This document shows, piece by piece, positions 16,282 through 25,013 of a DNA stretch of 64,000 bases; position 1 is the stretch's first letter; the number at the start of each line of letters is the position of its first letter. The translations under genes and the position numbers were made by a program. The notes beneath the pieces are model-generated. The model saw only the letters and a list, made by a program, of their open reading frames with translations. It made no database searches and was not told where the DNA came from. Origin of the DNA: Paenibacillus prosopidis (lineage in GTDB: Bacteria > Bacillota > Bacilli > Paenibacillales > Paenibacillaceae); assembly GCF_003337375.1 (NCBI RefSeq), contig NZ_QPJD01000009.1, positions 62,001 through 126,000 of the forward strand, read 5' to 3'.

Positions 16282-16334
16282 CGTTAACGCCGTTCACGCC
16301 CTCCGAGTTACGAATTCTATACCGCTAAAATGAG

Positions 16335-16377
16335 TGCTTACCAGTGGCTTTTTGATAAGTCAATGGTAAGCATTTTT
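16335..16377 (+). terminator. Rho-independent terminator after the GH51 gene
   Basis: TGCTTACCA (16335-16343) pairs with TGGTAAGCA (16364-16372), followed by TTTTT. A 222-codon open frame beginning at ATG 16330 overlaps this hairpin, which argues against that ATG being a real start. Confidence 0.82.
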
Positions 16378-16443
16378 ATGTCTGTTTTCTCATCAATTAT
16401 GGCACCACATAATATTCATTACGGCAGGACTGAGGTAAACCCC

Positions 16444-17206
16444 TTAATGGCAGAGTATACGAATTTAAGCATCTCCCATTTCAGTTCTTTGTTTAAGAGG
16501 GATACCGGAGAGTCACTCCACCAGTTGCTCAGTTTAAGCTTCAATCGTATGGCCGAACGGCTGAATCAGCTGGTAAACACGGTATACAATATAGAGCTTA
16601 AAGAAGTCCAGATGCAGCTGCTTCAGAAAGAAGCGACGATTCATGTGCTGCAAAGCGGGAAATTTGGCCTCGTTATACAGGTTTACAGCAAAGGTGGAGT
16701 AGTCGGGATCAGTCTTGCTGAGGAATTGGAACATCTAAAGAGATACCTCGAGATTATCCACATTCGATATACCAGGCATTTTGAAAGTAAGTTTTTTGTT
16801 GACGATAAATATTTGCACGCCCGCATTATCAAGCTTTCCATACAGCCAAGCGTATCCTCACTCGGGCTTACGAACGTGCACAATCGGTTGGTGCTTTATT
16901 ACGGCAAAGGCTACGGAATCGATATCCATTCCTTCCCGAATCAGGGGACGGTCATTTCGGTAAAGATCCCGTTCATAAGAAAAGATAACATTTCGTGAGA
17001 TTGTACAATTTTAGAGGCTTGAAGAAGCTATAAAATAAAGGTGTTATCGTAAATAACCAAAAGGGGAGTACTTTATGAGCTATTGAAAGTAGTTACCGTA
17101 TTGTTCCTGTCTTTTTAAGAGAAATGTTAATCCTGGAAAACAAGAAAATCGGTCAACTCGCCTAACCGATATTTACGTACACCCCGGCGGCGTATGTGGC
17201 GATCCA
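16444..17206 (+). pseudogene. Collapsed remnant of a regulator-kinase-binding protein-permease operon
   Basis: Five segments line up in order with the intact operon at 18613-25003: 16444-16524 with the response-regulator AraC region (about 19375-19445); 16525-16660 and 16661-16850 with the kinase (about 20695-20826 and 20925-21114); 16855-17040 with the kinase C-terminus and spacer (about 21305-21490); 17041-17111 with the binding-protein leader and start; 17112-17206 with the second permease (about 24820-24915). Deletions removed the rest, including the phospho-acceptor His region and most of the ATPase domain. By chance the joins leave a 222-codon frame open to TGA 16996-16998. The binding-protein piece has stops at its fourth and sixth codons. 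This was a paralogous operon, not a copy made recently, since the pieces differ at many positions. Confidence 0.85.
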
Positions 17207-18200
17207 ATGCCACGAATGTTGTAATCAAAAACTTTAAAGCCTTTAGCAATAATAAGTATGGGGATGGGATAGATGTATTTGGCGGTAAAAATATTACCAT
17301 CAATTACATATTTTACCTTACTCATGATGATTGTATCGCGATATACGGTGCGCGCGCAAATGCTGGAAAAGTCTGGTATGGAGATATCCAAAATGTTTCG
17401 GTAACGAACTCTATTCTCATGCCCGATCTTGCTCGTCCAGTCAATATGGGTACGCATGGTTTTCCATGGGCGCCTGGCGGCGGGCATACAATAGAAAATC
17501 TTAATTTCTCTAATCTGGACATCTGGTTACACAATCAAGCACACCGGATCCAATTCATTTCCGCTGATGGAAATCTGATTCAGAATGTTAAATTTGAAGA
17601 CATTCGGGTCGATGATCACGTAGGAAACAGCTTATTCACTATGTCAGTTAAGAGTTGGGATTATGCCGTAGGGCGCGGAATTAACAATGTTCATTTCAAG
17701 AATGTCTCCTATATTGGGAGTGGTAATGCTTTGTTGGAAGGCTATGATTCCAACCGTAGGATTCAAAATATAACACTTGAAAATGTAACAAAAGACGGGT
17801 CTGCCGTTACGAATGCAAATATTTTTGCTAACAGTTATGTCAATAACGTTAACATTATTGCTCCCGGAGATCCTGTACCCGAAGTGGCGCCGCAATTTCC
17901 TTCACCTGCTCCAATCAATCTGGCGTTGAACAGGACCGCCAGTGCGTCTAGCTCGCAATCAAATAATCCGATTTCGAGCGGAAACGACAGCAGCACATCG
18001 ACTCGTTGGAGTGCGGTTGATGGAAATGCCAATGGAACATTGAACCGATATCAGGCGAATTTTATAGTTTCCGTGTTAAAAATAAAGTGGCTGGCAGAGA
18101 ATATTTGCACGCAACTACGGCGAATGAAGCAAAATGGAACACAGGATCTACGGATTCTACACGGTCTGGGTATTTGAGAAACAGTAAGTATGCGGAATGA
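17207..18200 (+). pseudogene. Beta-helix glycosidase fragment (GH28/GH49-like) with broken C-terminal module
   Basis: From 17207 the frame reads parallel-beta-helix repeats (NATNVVIKNFKAFSNNKYGD, THDDCIAIYGARA, then GGGHTIENLNFSNLDIW), as in polygalacturonase-type or dextranase-type glycosidases. No signal peptide or N-terminal half is present, since the sequence joins directly to the collapsed permease fragment. After about residue 235 a linker and the start of an F5/8C-type (CBM32) module appear (LALNRTASASSSQS). It is cut near 18045, and another scrap in a shifted frame (AGREYLHATTANEAKWNTG) runs to TGA 18198-18200. The gene is dead at both ends. The exact GH family is uncertain. Confidence 0.7.
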
Positions 18201-18202
18201 AA

Positions 18203-18251
18203 CCAGCAAGGACCGGAATCTCCAGAGGGGGGGTATTCCGGTCCTTGTTGG
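18203..18251 (+). terminator. Long hairpin after the beta-helix relic
   Basis: CCAGCAAGGACCGGAAT (18203-18219) pairs with ATTCCGGTCCTTGTTGG (18235-18251), 17 bp with one wobble. No T run follows. It is probably the original terminator or 3' stabiliser of the decayed gene. Confidence 0.6.
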
Positions 18252-18612
18252 CGAATATCCCGATATGGTGAAAAGTCTTCTCAAATATCCGAAAGAACCA
18301 GTCGTATCAAGGCCTGAAATGTGTCTATTGTGGCATGTGCCCCATCGACGTATAGTGAAGGTAACCGGCCTGATCCAATTCGTTTATGGACGGGAGGAAG
18401 AATCTGCTTCCGTAACGTCAATAGAGAGAAGCGATGTAAGAATCCATTAAATATTTGTTTGCGATATCAGAATGTTTAAGTTCGTTAATGCGCTAAAGCC
18501 AACGAGCAACATTCTGATTCGCGGTAACTGTCATAAAACGCAGACAGTTAGCTGTCATAGAAGTTAGGCAATACTTATTAGATATAATGCCGAATAATGG
18601 GGGAGGTTCAAA
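18252..18612. other. Upstream region of the two-component/ABC operon with direct repeats
   Basis: No gene is apparent. AACTGTCATA (18526-18535) and AGCTGTCATA (18550-18559) form a direct repeat with a 24-base period, partly embedded in inverted GACAGTTA/TAACTGTC sequences. A TATAAT (18583-18588) follows without a clear -35. The arrangement suggests an activator-dependent promoter for the operon, perhaps bound by the AraC-type response regulator. GGGGGAGG (18598-18605) is the ribosome site of the next gene. Confidence 0.45.
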
Positions 18613-19626
18613 ATGCTTAAGGTATTGGTGGCAGAAGACGAGCCTTGGATCAGAGCGGCTATTGTAGAAATGGTAGAGGGTTTCGGTCATGATATTAAAG
18701 TTGTAGGCGACGCTACTAACGGCATAGAAGCATGGCACATGATTCAGCAATTGTGGCCGACTGTATTGATAACGGATATTATGATGCCGGTGATGGACGG
18801 TCTGGAACTGGTGCGGAATATCTCAGAGAATAAGATCCCGATGGCGGTCATTATCATCAGCGGATATGAAAATTTTCAATACGCGCAACAAGCAATCAGT
18901 TACGGGGTCAATAAATATCTGCTTAAGCCTGTAAAACGGGAAGAACTTCAAGACGCTATGTTCGAAGTGATGGGGAAATTGACGGAAATCGAGAAAATGA
19001 ACCATTATTTGATTAATATCCAGACGTTTTTCGATACGATCAACGATATCGACCCTGCAGGGGGCATGAAACGTCTGTATCAGCTTGTTGACAATATCCG
19101 CACTATCAAACATGTAAACTACGGCGCTTATTTGAGCTTGCTCCGGATTGTGGAATCAAAGATCAGCTCCCTGTTGAACAGCATTGAAGCGGAGCATTCC
19201 TTGATGTCTCACTTTAGCGGGGTTCCGGATCAGGAAATTCGGCAGCATCTGGGCAAATTGGCGGAATCCTGGTTTCTTCACCCGGAACGCAATAAAAAGG
19301 AATTCAAACAAATCATTAAATCGGCATGTGATTTCATTCATGAGCATTACCAGGACGATCTTACACTGACACAAATGGCGGAGTATACGGGTTTAAGCAT
19401 CTCCCATTTCAGTTCTCTCTTTAAGAGGTATACCGGTGAGTCGCTCATTGCTTATATTAACCAGGTGCGGGTTGAGAAGGCGAAAGAATTGCTGCGGAAC
19501 TCAAACGATAAAATCTACCTGATCGCGGAAATGGTCGGGTTTTCAAGCCAGCCGTATTTTATACGGGTGTTTAAAAATGTGACGGGGATGTCCCCGAATG
19601 AATATCGAAAGAGTATGGGGATATGA
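18613..19626 (+). CDS. YesN-type response regulator, AraC output domain
   Basis: Cytoplasmic response regulator of 337 residues. The N-terminal receiver (about 1-120) has acidic pocket E8-D9-E10, phospho-acceptor Asp55 (LITDIMMP), Ser83 and Lys105 (LLKPV). The C-terminal AraC helix-turn-helix pair spans about 235-337 (LTLTQMAEYTGLSISHFSSL and MVGFSSQPYFIRVFKN). It is shorter than many YesN proteins (about 500), with a reduced middle region. ATG 18613 follows GGGGGAGG by 7 bases. It overlaps the kinase gene by 4 bases (ATGA) and heads the operon with the kinase, a binding protein and two permeases, whose genes it presumably activates in response to an extracellular saccharide. Confidence 0.92.
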   Translation: MLKVLVAEDEPWIRAAIVEMVEGFGHDIKVVGDATNGIEAWHMIQQLWPTVLITDIMMPVMDGLELVRNISENKIPMAVIIISGYENFQYAQQAISYGVNKYLLKPVKREELQDAMFEVMGKLTEIEKMNHYLINIQTFFDTINDIDPAGGMKRLYQLVDNIRTIKHVNYGAYLSLLRIVESKISSLLNSIEAEHSLMSHFSGVPDQEIRQHLGKLAESWFLHPERNKKEFKQIIKSACDFIHEHYQDDLTLTQMAEYTGLSISHFSSLFKRYTGESLIAYINQVRVEKAKELLRNSNDKIYLIAEMVGFSSQPYFIRVFKNVTGMSPNEYRKSMGI

Positions 19627-21458
19627 ATATGAAGCAGCGGTTCCAACGTTTGTCCTTAAGGCAGAAAATAGTCGCCAGCTTTATCAGTATCGCATTGGTC
19701 GCCGTATTATCCATGAACTATATCTCTCACTTCTACTACAGCCGGGCGACGCAGCAGGATTTTTATAATATCGCCGATACCACGACGGTAAGTCTGAATC
19801 ATCAGTTGGAAATATATATTCAACAGATTGCAAGATCCACATACGCCATGAACGCGGGTGTACTGCAATATTCAAGCATACTGCGGCAGGAGAATGCGAG
19901 CTTGATTCAGGATTGGCTCAGAGGCGATGCGACGATGAGTCAGGAGAATCGTTACATGATCAGAGAAGTTCTCAACAAGTACATTGCGTTTAATTATCCC
20001 GAGATCGAGAACATCTATCTCATGTCGCAGGATCGGAGAGTTCTACAGGCGTCGGGCTCTTTCACGGATACCGGGCTGGCAAGACTTCTGTGGTACCAAC
20101 GGCCCCTTAATAAAAACATGGAAATATTCCCGACGTTCTACGAGGACCATCGAACCATTCCGCTCATTGCTGTTGCCATTCCAATCTTTGACGTGAAAGA
20201 CACGAGCTTATCGGGTCGGCTTGTATTGCATATGAAATTGACCGAAATCAAGAACATGATTGGAAATATGCGGATAGGCGATACCGGCTACATCCTTATG
20301 GTATCTCCGGACGGAAGAATCGTATACCACCCCGACGAGGACATGCTCGCTTCCCCAATCGAGGAAACCGAGCTTTCATGGCTTACGCTTAGCAAGCCAA
20401 ACTCCCTTCAGACATGGCAGGGCAATCAGTATCTTGTTTCTTATAGCATTTCCGAACTGACCGGTTGGAAGACGATTGCGTTGGTGCCTCTGGGGGAGAT
20501 GGCCACTGGTCTGCAAATCGCGCAGATATCCGCCGTCGTCGTGATGGTTTTTCTTATTCTGCTCATCATGATTTCGGTACCGTTCGCAGCAAATCGTATT
20601 ACAAGGCCGATGATCGAACTGAAAAGAGCGATGGAAAAGCTGCAGACCGGCGATTTAACCGTACGAGCGCCCGTCACTCCGGGGAGCGACGAGATTCAAT
20701 TGCTTAGTTTAAGCTTCAATCGTATGGCCGGACGGTTGAGTGAGCTCGTAAATACGGTATACAAAATGGAGCTTAAAGAAGCCCAGACGCAGCTGCTTCA
20801 GAAGGAAGCGACGATTCATGCGCTGCAAAATCAAATCAACCCGCACCTCTTGTATAACACGCTCGATATCATCAAGAGTATCGCTTATCTGGAGGGGGTC
20901 CCCAAGATTGAGAAGATGGCGGAGAATTTGGCTTCGTTTTACAGGTTTACGGCAAAGCTGGAGCAGTCGGAGATTAGTCTTGCAGAGGAATTGGATCAGC
21001 TGAAGCGATACCTGGAGATTATCCACATTCGGTTTACCAGGCATTTCGAAAGCAATGTTTATGTTGACGATAAATATAAGCATGCGCGCATCATTAAGCT
21101 CTCGATACAGCCAATCGTCGAGAATGCCGTGAAATATGCGGTTGAGCCCTGTAACGGGAAAGCCGCTGTCATGGTCAGCGCTTATCCCGAAGGCAATGAT
21201 TTGATTATTGAGATTGCGGACAATGGAAAAGGGATCGATGCCATGATTTTGCAAAATCTGAAAGAGCGGCTGATGATGATTACCAAACAGCTAAATCATG
21301 GAGTGAAAGCGTCTGACTCACTCGGACTTACAAATGTGCACAGTCGGCTTGTGCTTTATTACGGCCAAAACTACGGAGTCGATATCCATTCCTTCCCGAA
21401 TCAGGGAACGGTCGTCTCGGTGAGGATCCCGTTCATAAGAAAGGATAACATTTCGTGA
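19623..21458 (+). CDS. YesM-type sensor histidine kinase
   Basis: A 611-residue membrane sensor kinase. The N-terminal membrane helix lies at about 14-36, followed by an extracellular Cache-type sensor (about 40-290), a second helix (about 300-325), HAMP (about 325-380), and the His_kinase domain with the phospho-acceptor in NQINPHLLYNTL. A GHKL ATPase follows with N box ENAVKYAVEP, DNGKGID and GLTNVHSRL. This matches the LytS/YesM class, which pairs with AraC-type regulators to sense sugars. Its start overlaps the regulator stop. A 79-base gap then leads to the solute-binding protein gene. Parts of this gene have a decayed paralogue at 16525-16998. Confidence 0.93.
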   Translation: MNMKQRFQRLSLRQKIVASFISIALVAVLSMNYISHFYYSRATQQDFYNIADTTTVSLNHQLEIYIQQIARSTYAMNAGVLQYSSILRQENASLIQDWLRGDATMSQENRYMIREVLNKYIAFNYPEIENIYLMSQDRRVLQASGSFTDTGLARLLWYQRPLNKNMEIFPTFYEDHRTIPLIAVAIPIFDVKDTSLSGRLVLHMKLTEIKNMIGNMRIGDTGYILMVSPDGRIVYHPDEDMLASPIEETELSWLTLSKPNSLQTWQGNQYLVSYSISELTGWKTIALVPLGEMATGLQIAQISAVVVMVFLILLIMISVPFAANRITRPMIELKRAMEKLQTGDLTVRAPVTPGSDEIQLLSLSFNRMAGRLSELVNTVYKMELKEAQTQLLQKEATIHALQNQINPHLLYNTLDIIKSIAYLEGVPKIEKMAENLASFYRFTAKLEQSEISLAEELDQLKRYLEIIHIRFTRHFESNVYVDDKYKHARIIKLSIQPIVENAVKYAVEPCNGKAAVMVSAYPEGNDLIIEIADNGKGIDAMILQNLKERLMMITKQLNHGVKASDSLGLTNVHSRLVLYYGQNYGVDIHSFPNQGTVVSVRIPFIRKDNIS

Positions 21459-21537
21459 GATTGTACAATTTTAGAGGTATGAGGAGGATCTATAATTAAC
21501 AATGTAAACAAAAACAAACCATTAGGGGAGTGTTACA

Positions 21538-23076
21538 ATGAAGTTTTTGAAAGTGGTTACATTGTTGTTACTGTCTCTCAGCCTGGTCGTCGGTTGTTCA
21601 ACCGGCAACAGCGGCGGAAATGCAGCGACGGAAAACAACTCGAAAAACACGGGGGAAGCCCCACCGTCGGAACCGGTAAAAAATGAAAAGAAGATCCCGA
21701 TTACGATCGCTACACAGTATTGGAGCGGCGGGAAATGGACGGATGATCATGCGACCATCAAGTATTTGAACGAGAAATTCAATGTCGACATCAAGCTGCA
21801 GCTCATTAACGGACCAGAATATAATGAAAAGTTTAAGGTTATGGCAGCCTCCGGCGATCTTCCGGACATTTACAGATCCTCCGAAGCCGAATTTCTGAAT
21901 TGGTCATCCGAAGGCGCATTCGCAGATTTGAGCGGAGTATGGGCGAAATACCCGAATCTGAATAAGGCATTCCCGCTCGACAGCGAAGCGATGAAGCTGC
22001 TGAATCCGGAAGGGAAGCTATACGGGATCCCGAGTATCTCTTGGATAGCGCGGGACACGGTACAAATTCGCAAGGATTGGTTGGATAACCTTGGTATACC
22101 GCTTCCCACTGAAGATGAGTTTACGGTCGACAAATTTTATGAAATCGCTAAGACGTTTGCGACGCAGGACCCCGACCAAAACGGCGTTAACGGTGACACG
22201 ATCGGCATGGTTCCGACCCCGCAGGTCCGGAATGCGTTCGGCATTGCAAGTGATTGGATGGAGAAAGACGGAAAGCTGATCTCGCGTCATACGCAAGTAG
22301 AGGAGTATAAGGCTTTTCTTGCCTTCATGAAGAAGGCTTACGACGAAAAAGTACTGGACCAAGACTTTGTGATTCGCAAAGGGAATGAAGTTGATGAAAT
22401 GAAGAAAGGCAACAAGTTAGGGCTGTTCCACTATCATAACGCCTACCATATACTCCAAGAGGATATAAAGAAGGCCAACCCGGGCTCGAATCCGGAGCTT
22501 GTGCCAATGGCTCCGCCTGTCGGACCGACGGGTGTCCGAGGAAACACTGCCGAAAAGACGGGCATGCTAAAGGTGGTCATTAACGCGAAGGCGGATGAGG
22601 AGAAGATCGATCGAATTTTGCAAATTTTCGATTGGTGGGTCACCGATGAAGGCTCTTCGATCATGAAGAATGGCATTGAAGGCATCGACTACACGAAGAA
22701 TGCCGACGGCACCTATCAAGTTACTGAGCAGTGGGAAGACAACCATCCACGCTATTTGAACAGCAACCTGTTTAAACGCCCTGGCACTGATTTTATTGTT
22801 TACCTCTGGTCAAGCCAGGAAGATATCGACCGTCATAATGCCTATGAGGAAATCGCAAAGAAATATATCTGGGAGGATCCGGCGTTTAGATTTACATACT
22901 ACTCGGAAGCGTATAAGAAAAAATGGGCTGATTTGGACACCAAGTTCGAACAAGCAGTTATACAGATTATTGTTGGCGACAAGCCGATCGAATATATCGA
23001 ACAAGCTTCCAAGGACTGGCTTGCAGGCGGCGGTGAACAAATTATAAAAGAAATCAACGAAGCAGCCAAGAAATAA
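21538..23076 (+). CDS. Extracellular solute-binding lipoprotein of sugar ABC importer
   Basis: A 512-residue lipoprotein that captures saccharides outside the membrane for the permeases encoded next. The lipobox LVVGC places the modified Cys at residue 20, followed by a Ser/Gly/Asn-rich linker and a two-lobed family 1 solute-binding fold of the long LplA/YtcQ type (PITIATQYWSGGKWTDDHAT, then NIKLQL-like and GDLPDIYR segments). ATG 21538 has AGGGGAG 9 bases upstream. It follows the two-component genes and is separated from the permeases by a strong hairpin, which would keep this message more abundant. The ligand is unknown; the neighbourhood suggests a pectin or arabinogalactan oligosaccharide. 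Confidence 0.9.
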   Translation: MKFLKVVTLLLLSLSLVVGCSTGNSGGNAATENNSKNTGEAPPSEPVKNEKKIPITIATQYWSGGKWTDDHATIKYLNEKFNVDIKLQLINGPEYNEKFKVMAASGDLPDIYRSSEAEFLNWSSEGAFADLSGVWAKYPNLNKAFPLDSEAMKLLNPEGKLYGIPSISWIARDTVQIRKDWLDNLGIPLPTEDEFTVDKFYEIAKTFATQDPDQNGVNGDTIGMVPTPQVRNAFGIASDWMEKDGKLISRHTQVEEYKAFLAFMKKAYDEKVLDQDFVIRKGNEVDEMKKGNKLGLFHYHNAYHILQEDIKKANPGSNPELVPMAPPVGPTGVRGNTAEKTGMLKVVINAKADEEKIDRILQIFDWWVTDEGSSIMKNGIEGIDYTKNADGTYQVTEQWEDNHPRYLNSNLFKRPGTDFIVYLWSSQEDIDRHNAYEEIAKKYIWEDPAFRFTYYSEAYKKKWADLDTKFEQAVIQIIVGDKPIEYIEQASKDWLAGGGEQIIKEINEAAKK

Positions 23077-23094
23077 CGTCTCTCACGAGTTTGG

Positions 23095-23132
23095 TTAGAA
23101 CAGGCCGCATCCTCACTTGCGGCCTGTTCTAA
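23095..23132 (+). terminator. Intra-operon hairpin between binding protein and permease genes
   Basis: A perfect 14-bp stem, TTAGAACAGGCCGC (23095-23108) with its complement at 23119-23132. No T run follows, so it is more likely a partial attenuator or mRNA 3' stabiliser than a full terminator. This placement is common in binding-protein operons. Confidence 0.7.
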
Positions 23133-23177
23133 TCTTGGCGCTTATGTTGCGACACAATAGAAGGGAGCTTGGAGATC

Positions 23178-24137
23178 ATGAATCAATCCGCTAGACTTGC
23201 GGAGTCCGTTGGATCCAAAAGGATACCTTCAGCGAAAAAAAAAGAGGATTACCTGAAGCGCGCTTTCCCGTTTTATTTGATGATCTTCCCGGGGTTGTTG
23301 GTTTTCCTCGTTTTTAAATACGTGCCGATGTTCGGTGTGTTCATCGCATTTAAGAACTATTCGCCGTTCCGAGGCGTCTGGAAGAGCGAGTGGATCGGGC
23401 TCGAAAATTTCGTCCGCCTCTTTTCGGAAAACGACTTTTTGCTTTTGTTAAAAAACACATTGTACCTGAACCTGCTGGATACGTTCATCGCATTCCCTTT
23501 TACAATCCTGGTCGCGCTATTTCTCAATGAAGTGAGAAAAAAACATTTTAAAAACGCGATTCAAACTATATTATATGCGCCGCATTTTTTATCCTGGGTC
23601 GTTGTCGTCGGGATCACGATGTTGTTTCTCCGTACACAGGATGGCGGAGTGAACGTGCTCCTCAATGCTTTAGGGTTTGAAAGTATTAATTTTTTCTCAA
23701 ATGCGGGGAGTTTCCGCTTCATTTGGTTATTCCATAATATATGGCAAGGTGCCGGTTGGGGCGCGATTATCTATCTGGCGGCGATTGCTTCAATCAATCC
23801 GTCATTGTATGAGGCCGCGACAATGGACGGCGCCAGCAGACTGCGTCAGATATGGCATATTACTTTGCCGTCGTTGAAAACAGTCATTGTGATTATGTTT
23901 ATTTTGCGGCTCGGTAATTTTATCGACGTTGGCTTCGAGCATATTTTCCTACTGCAAAATCCGTTGAACCTCCATGTGTCGGACGTATTCGAAACGTATG
24001 TGTACCGCATAGGTCTCGTGCAGGGTGACTTCAGCTACTCGACCGCGGTCGGATTGTTTAAATCCGTCGTTGGACTCGTGATGATTGTCGCAGCCAATAC
24101 GATCGCCAAACGGCTCGGAGAGGAGGGAGTCTACTAA
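23178..24137 (+). CDS. Sugar ABC importer permease, LplB type
   Basis: A 319-residue inner-membrane permease with six predicted helices, of the LplB/YtcO branch. The MetI-type cytoplasmic loop that contacts the ATPase reads EAATMDGASRLRQIWHITLP. The N-terminal FPFYLMIFPGLLVFLVFKYVPMFG-type segment (first helix, about residues 30-50) is typical. ATG 23178 is preferred over TTG 23169 because the GGGAG at 23163-23167 is then properly spaced. Its stop overlaps the start of the second permease by one base. No ATPase gene is present in the operon; an MsmX-like shared ATPase encoded elsewhere is assumed. Confidence 0.9.
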   Translation: MNQSARLAESVGSKRIPSAKKKEDYLKRAFPFYLMIFPGLLVFLVFKYVPMFGVFIAFKNYSPFRGVWKSEWIGLENFVRLFSENDFLLLLKNTLYLNLLDTFIAFPFTILVALFLNEVRKKHFKNAIQTILYAPHFLSWVVVVGITMLFLRTQDGGVNVLLNALGFESINFFSNAGSFRFIWLFHNIWQGAGWGAIIYLAAIASINPSLYEAATMDGASRLRQIWHITLPSLKTVIVIMFILRLGNFIDVGFEHIFLLQNPLNLHVSDVFETYVYRIGLVQGDFSYSTAVGLFKSVVGLVMIVAANTIAKRLGEEGVY

Positions 24138-25003
24138 TGGAGAAACTTATGTCGAAGGGCGACCGGGTGTTTACGGTCTTAGTATACGCCTTCTTGATCG
24201 TCTTCACGCTGTTGATCCTGTTTCCATTGTTCTATGTCGTGTCAACTTCGTTCGCGCCGGAAGGGGACTATTACAGAGGCTTCTTCCTCATCCCAAGCTC
24301 CTGGACGCTCGAAGCCTATCAATATTTGCTGTACAACCCCAGTTTCGTCAGCGCGTTCAAGAGCTCAGTCGTCATTACCATCTTCGGAACCATCATCAGT
24401 ATGACGTTGACTTCTTTGATGGCATATGGATTGTCGGAACGCTGGCTCAAAGGTCGATCGGTGATTAATTTTTTGATTCTGTTTACGATGCTGTTCTCCG
24501 GCGGTCTCATCCCAACTTACCTGGTCGTATCCGGGCTTCATCTTGTTGATACGTATTGGGCGCTTTGGTTGCCGGGAGCCGTAAGTGCGTTTAGCGTAAT
24601 CGTCATACGCGGCTTCTTCACATCGCTTCCTTATGAACTTAAGGAATCTGCAAGGATCGACGGATGCGGGGAGTGGAGACTGTTTGCAGCCCTCATCCTC
24701 CCTTTGTCTAAGCCTGTGATTGCCACGTTTACCTTGTTTGGTATTGTGGGAAACTGGAATACCTATTTTTCGGCCGTGATCTATTTGAACGACGGTTCGA
24801 AATGGCCGCTGCAGGTATTTTTAAGACAGATGTTAATCCTTGAGGACGAAAAAATCGGTGAACTCGCCGAGGCGCTATTTACGTACACCCCGGCCGCGCG
24901 TATGGCGGCGATCCTGATTACGGCATTGCCATTACTGGTCATTTATCCGTTCCTGCAGAAATATTTCAACAAAGGCATGTTCATCGGATCGCTTAAGGGA
25001 TGA
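24137..25003 (+). CDS. Sugar ABC importer permease, YtcP/AraQ type
   Basis: A 288-residue second permease with six helices. The EAA-type loop is ESARIDGCGEWRLFAALILP, and the C-terminus PFLQKYFNKGMFIGSLKG is typical of the YtcP/LplC branch. It is translationally coupled to the preceding permease (TAATG overlap). Ten bases separate it from the GH43 gene, so uptake and degradation genes are probably co-transcribed. A short stretch of a paralogue (about 24820-24915 equivalent) survives in the collapsed operon at 17112-17206. Confidence 0.92.
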   Translation: MEKLMSKGDRVFTVLVYAFLIVFTLLILFPLFYVVSTSFAPEGDYYRGFFLIPSSWTLEAYQYLLYNPSFVSAFKSSVVITIFGTIISMTLTSLMAYGLSERWLKGRSVINFLILFTMLFSGGLIPTYLVVSGLHLVDTYWALWLPGAVSAFSVIVIRGFFTSLPYELKESARIDGCGEWRLFAALILPLSKPVIATFTLFGIVGNWNTYFSAVIYLNDGSKWPLQVFLRQMLILEDEKIGELAEALFTYTPAARMAAILITALPLLVIYPFLQKYFNKGMFIGSLKG

Positions 25004-25013
25004 GGATAAAAAT

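Noticed and set aside
16330..16998. 222-codon frame as a real sensor protein
   Set aside because: It begins inside a terminator and is a chance fusion of AraC and kinase fragments lacking the His region and ATPase core.
18190..18450. 86-codon plus-strand frame
   Set aside because: It starts within the long hairpin, has no ribosome site and no recognisable sequence.
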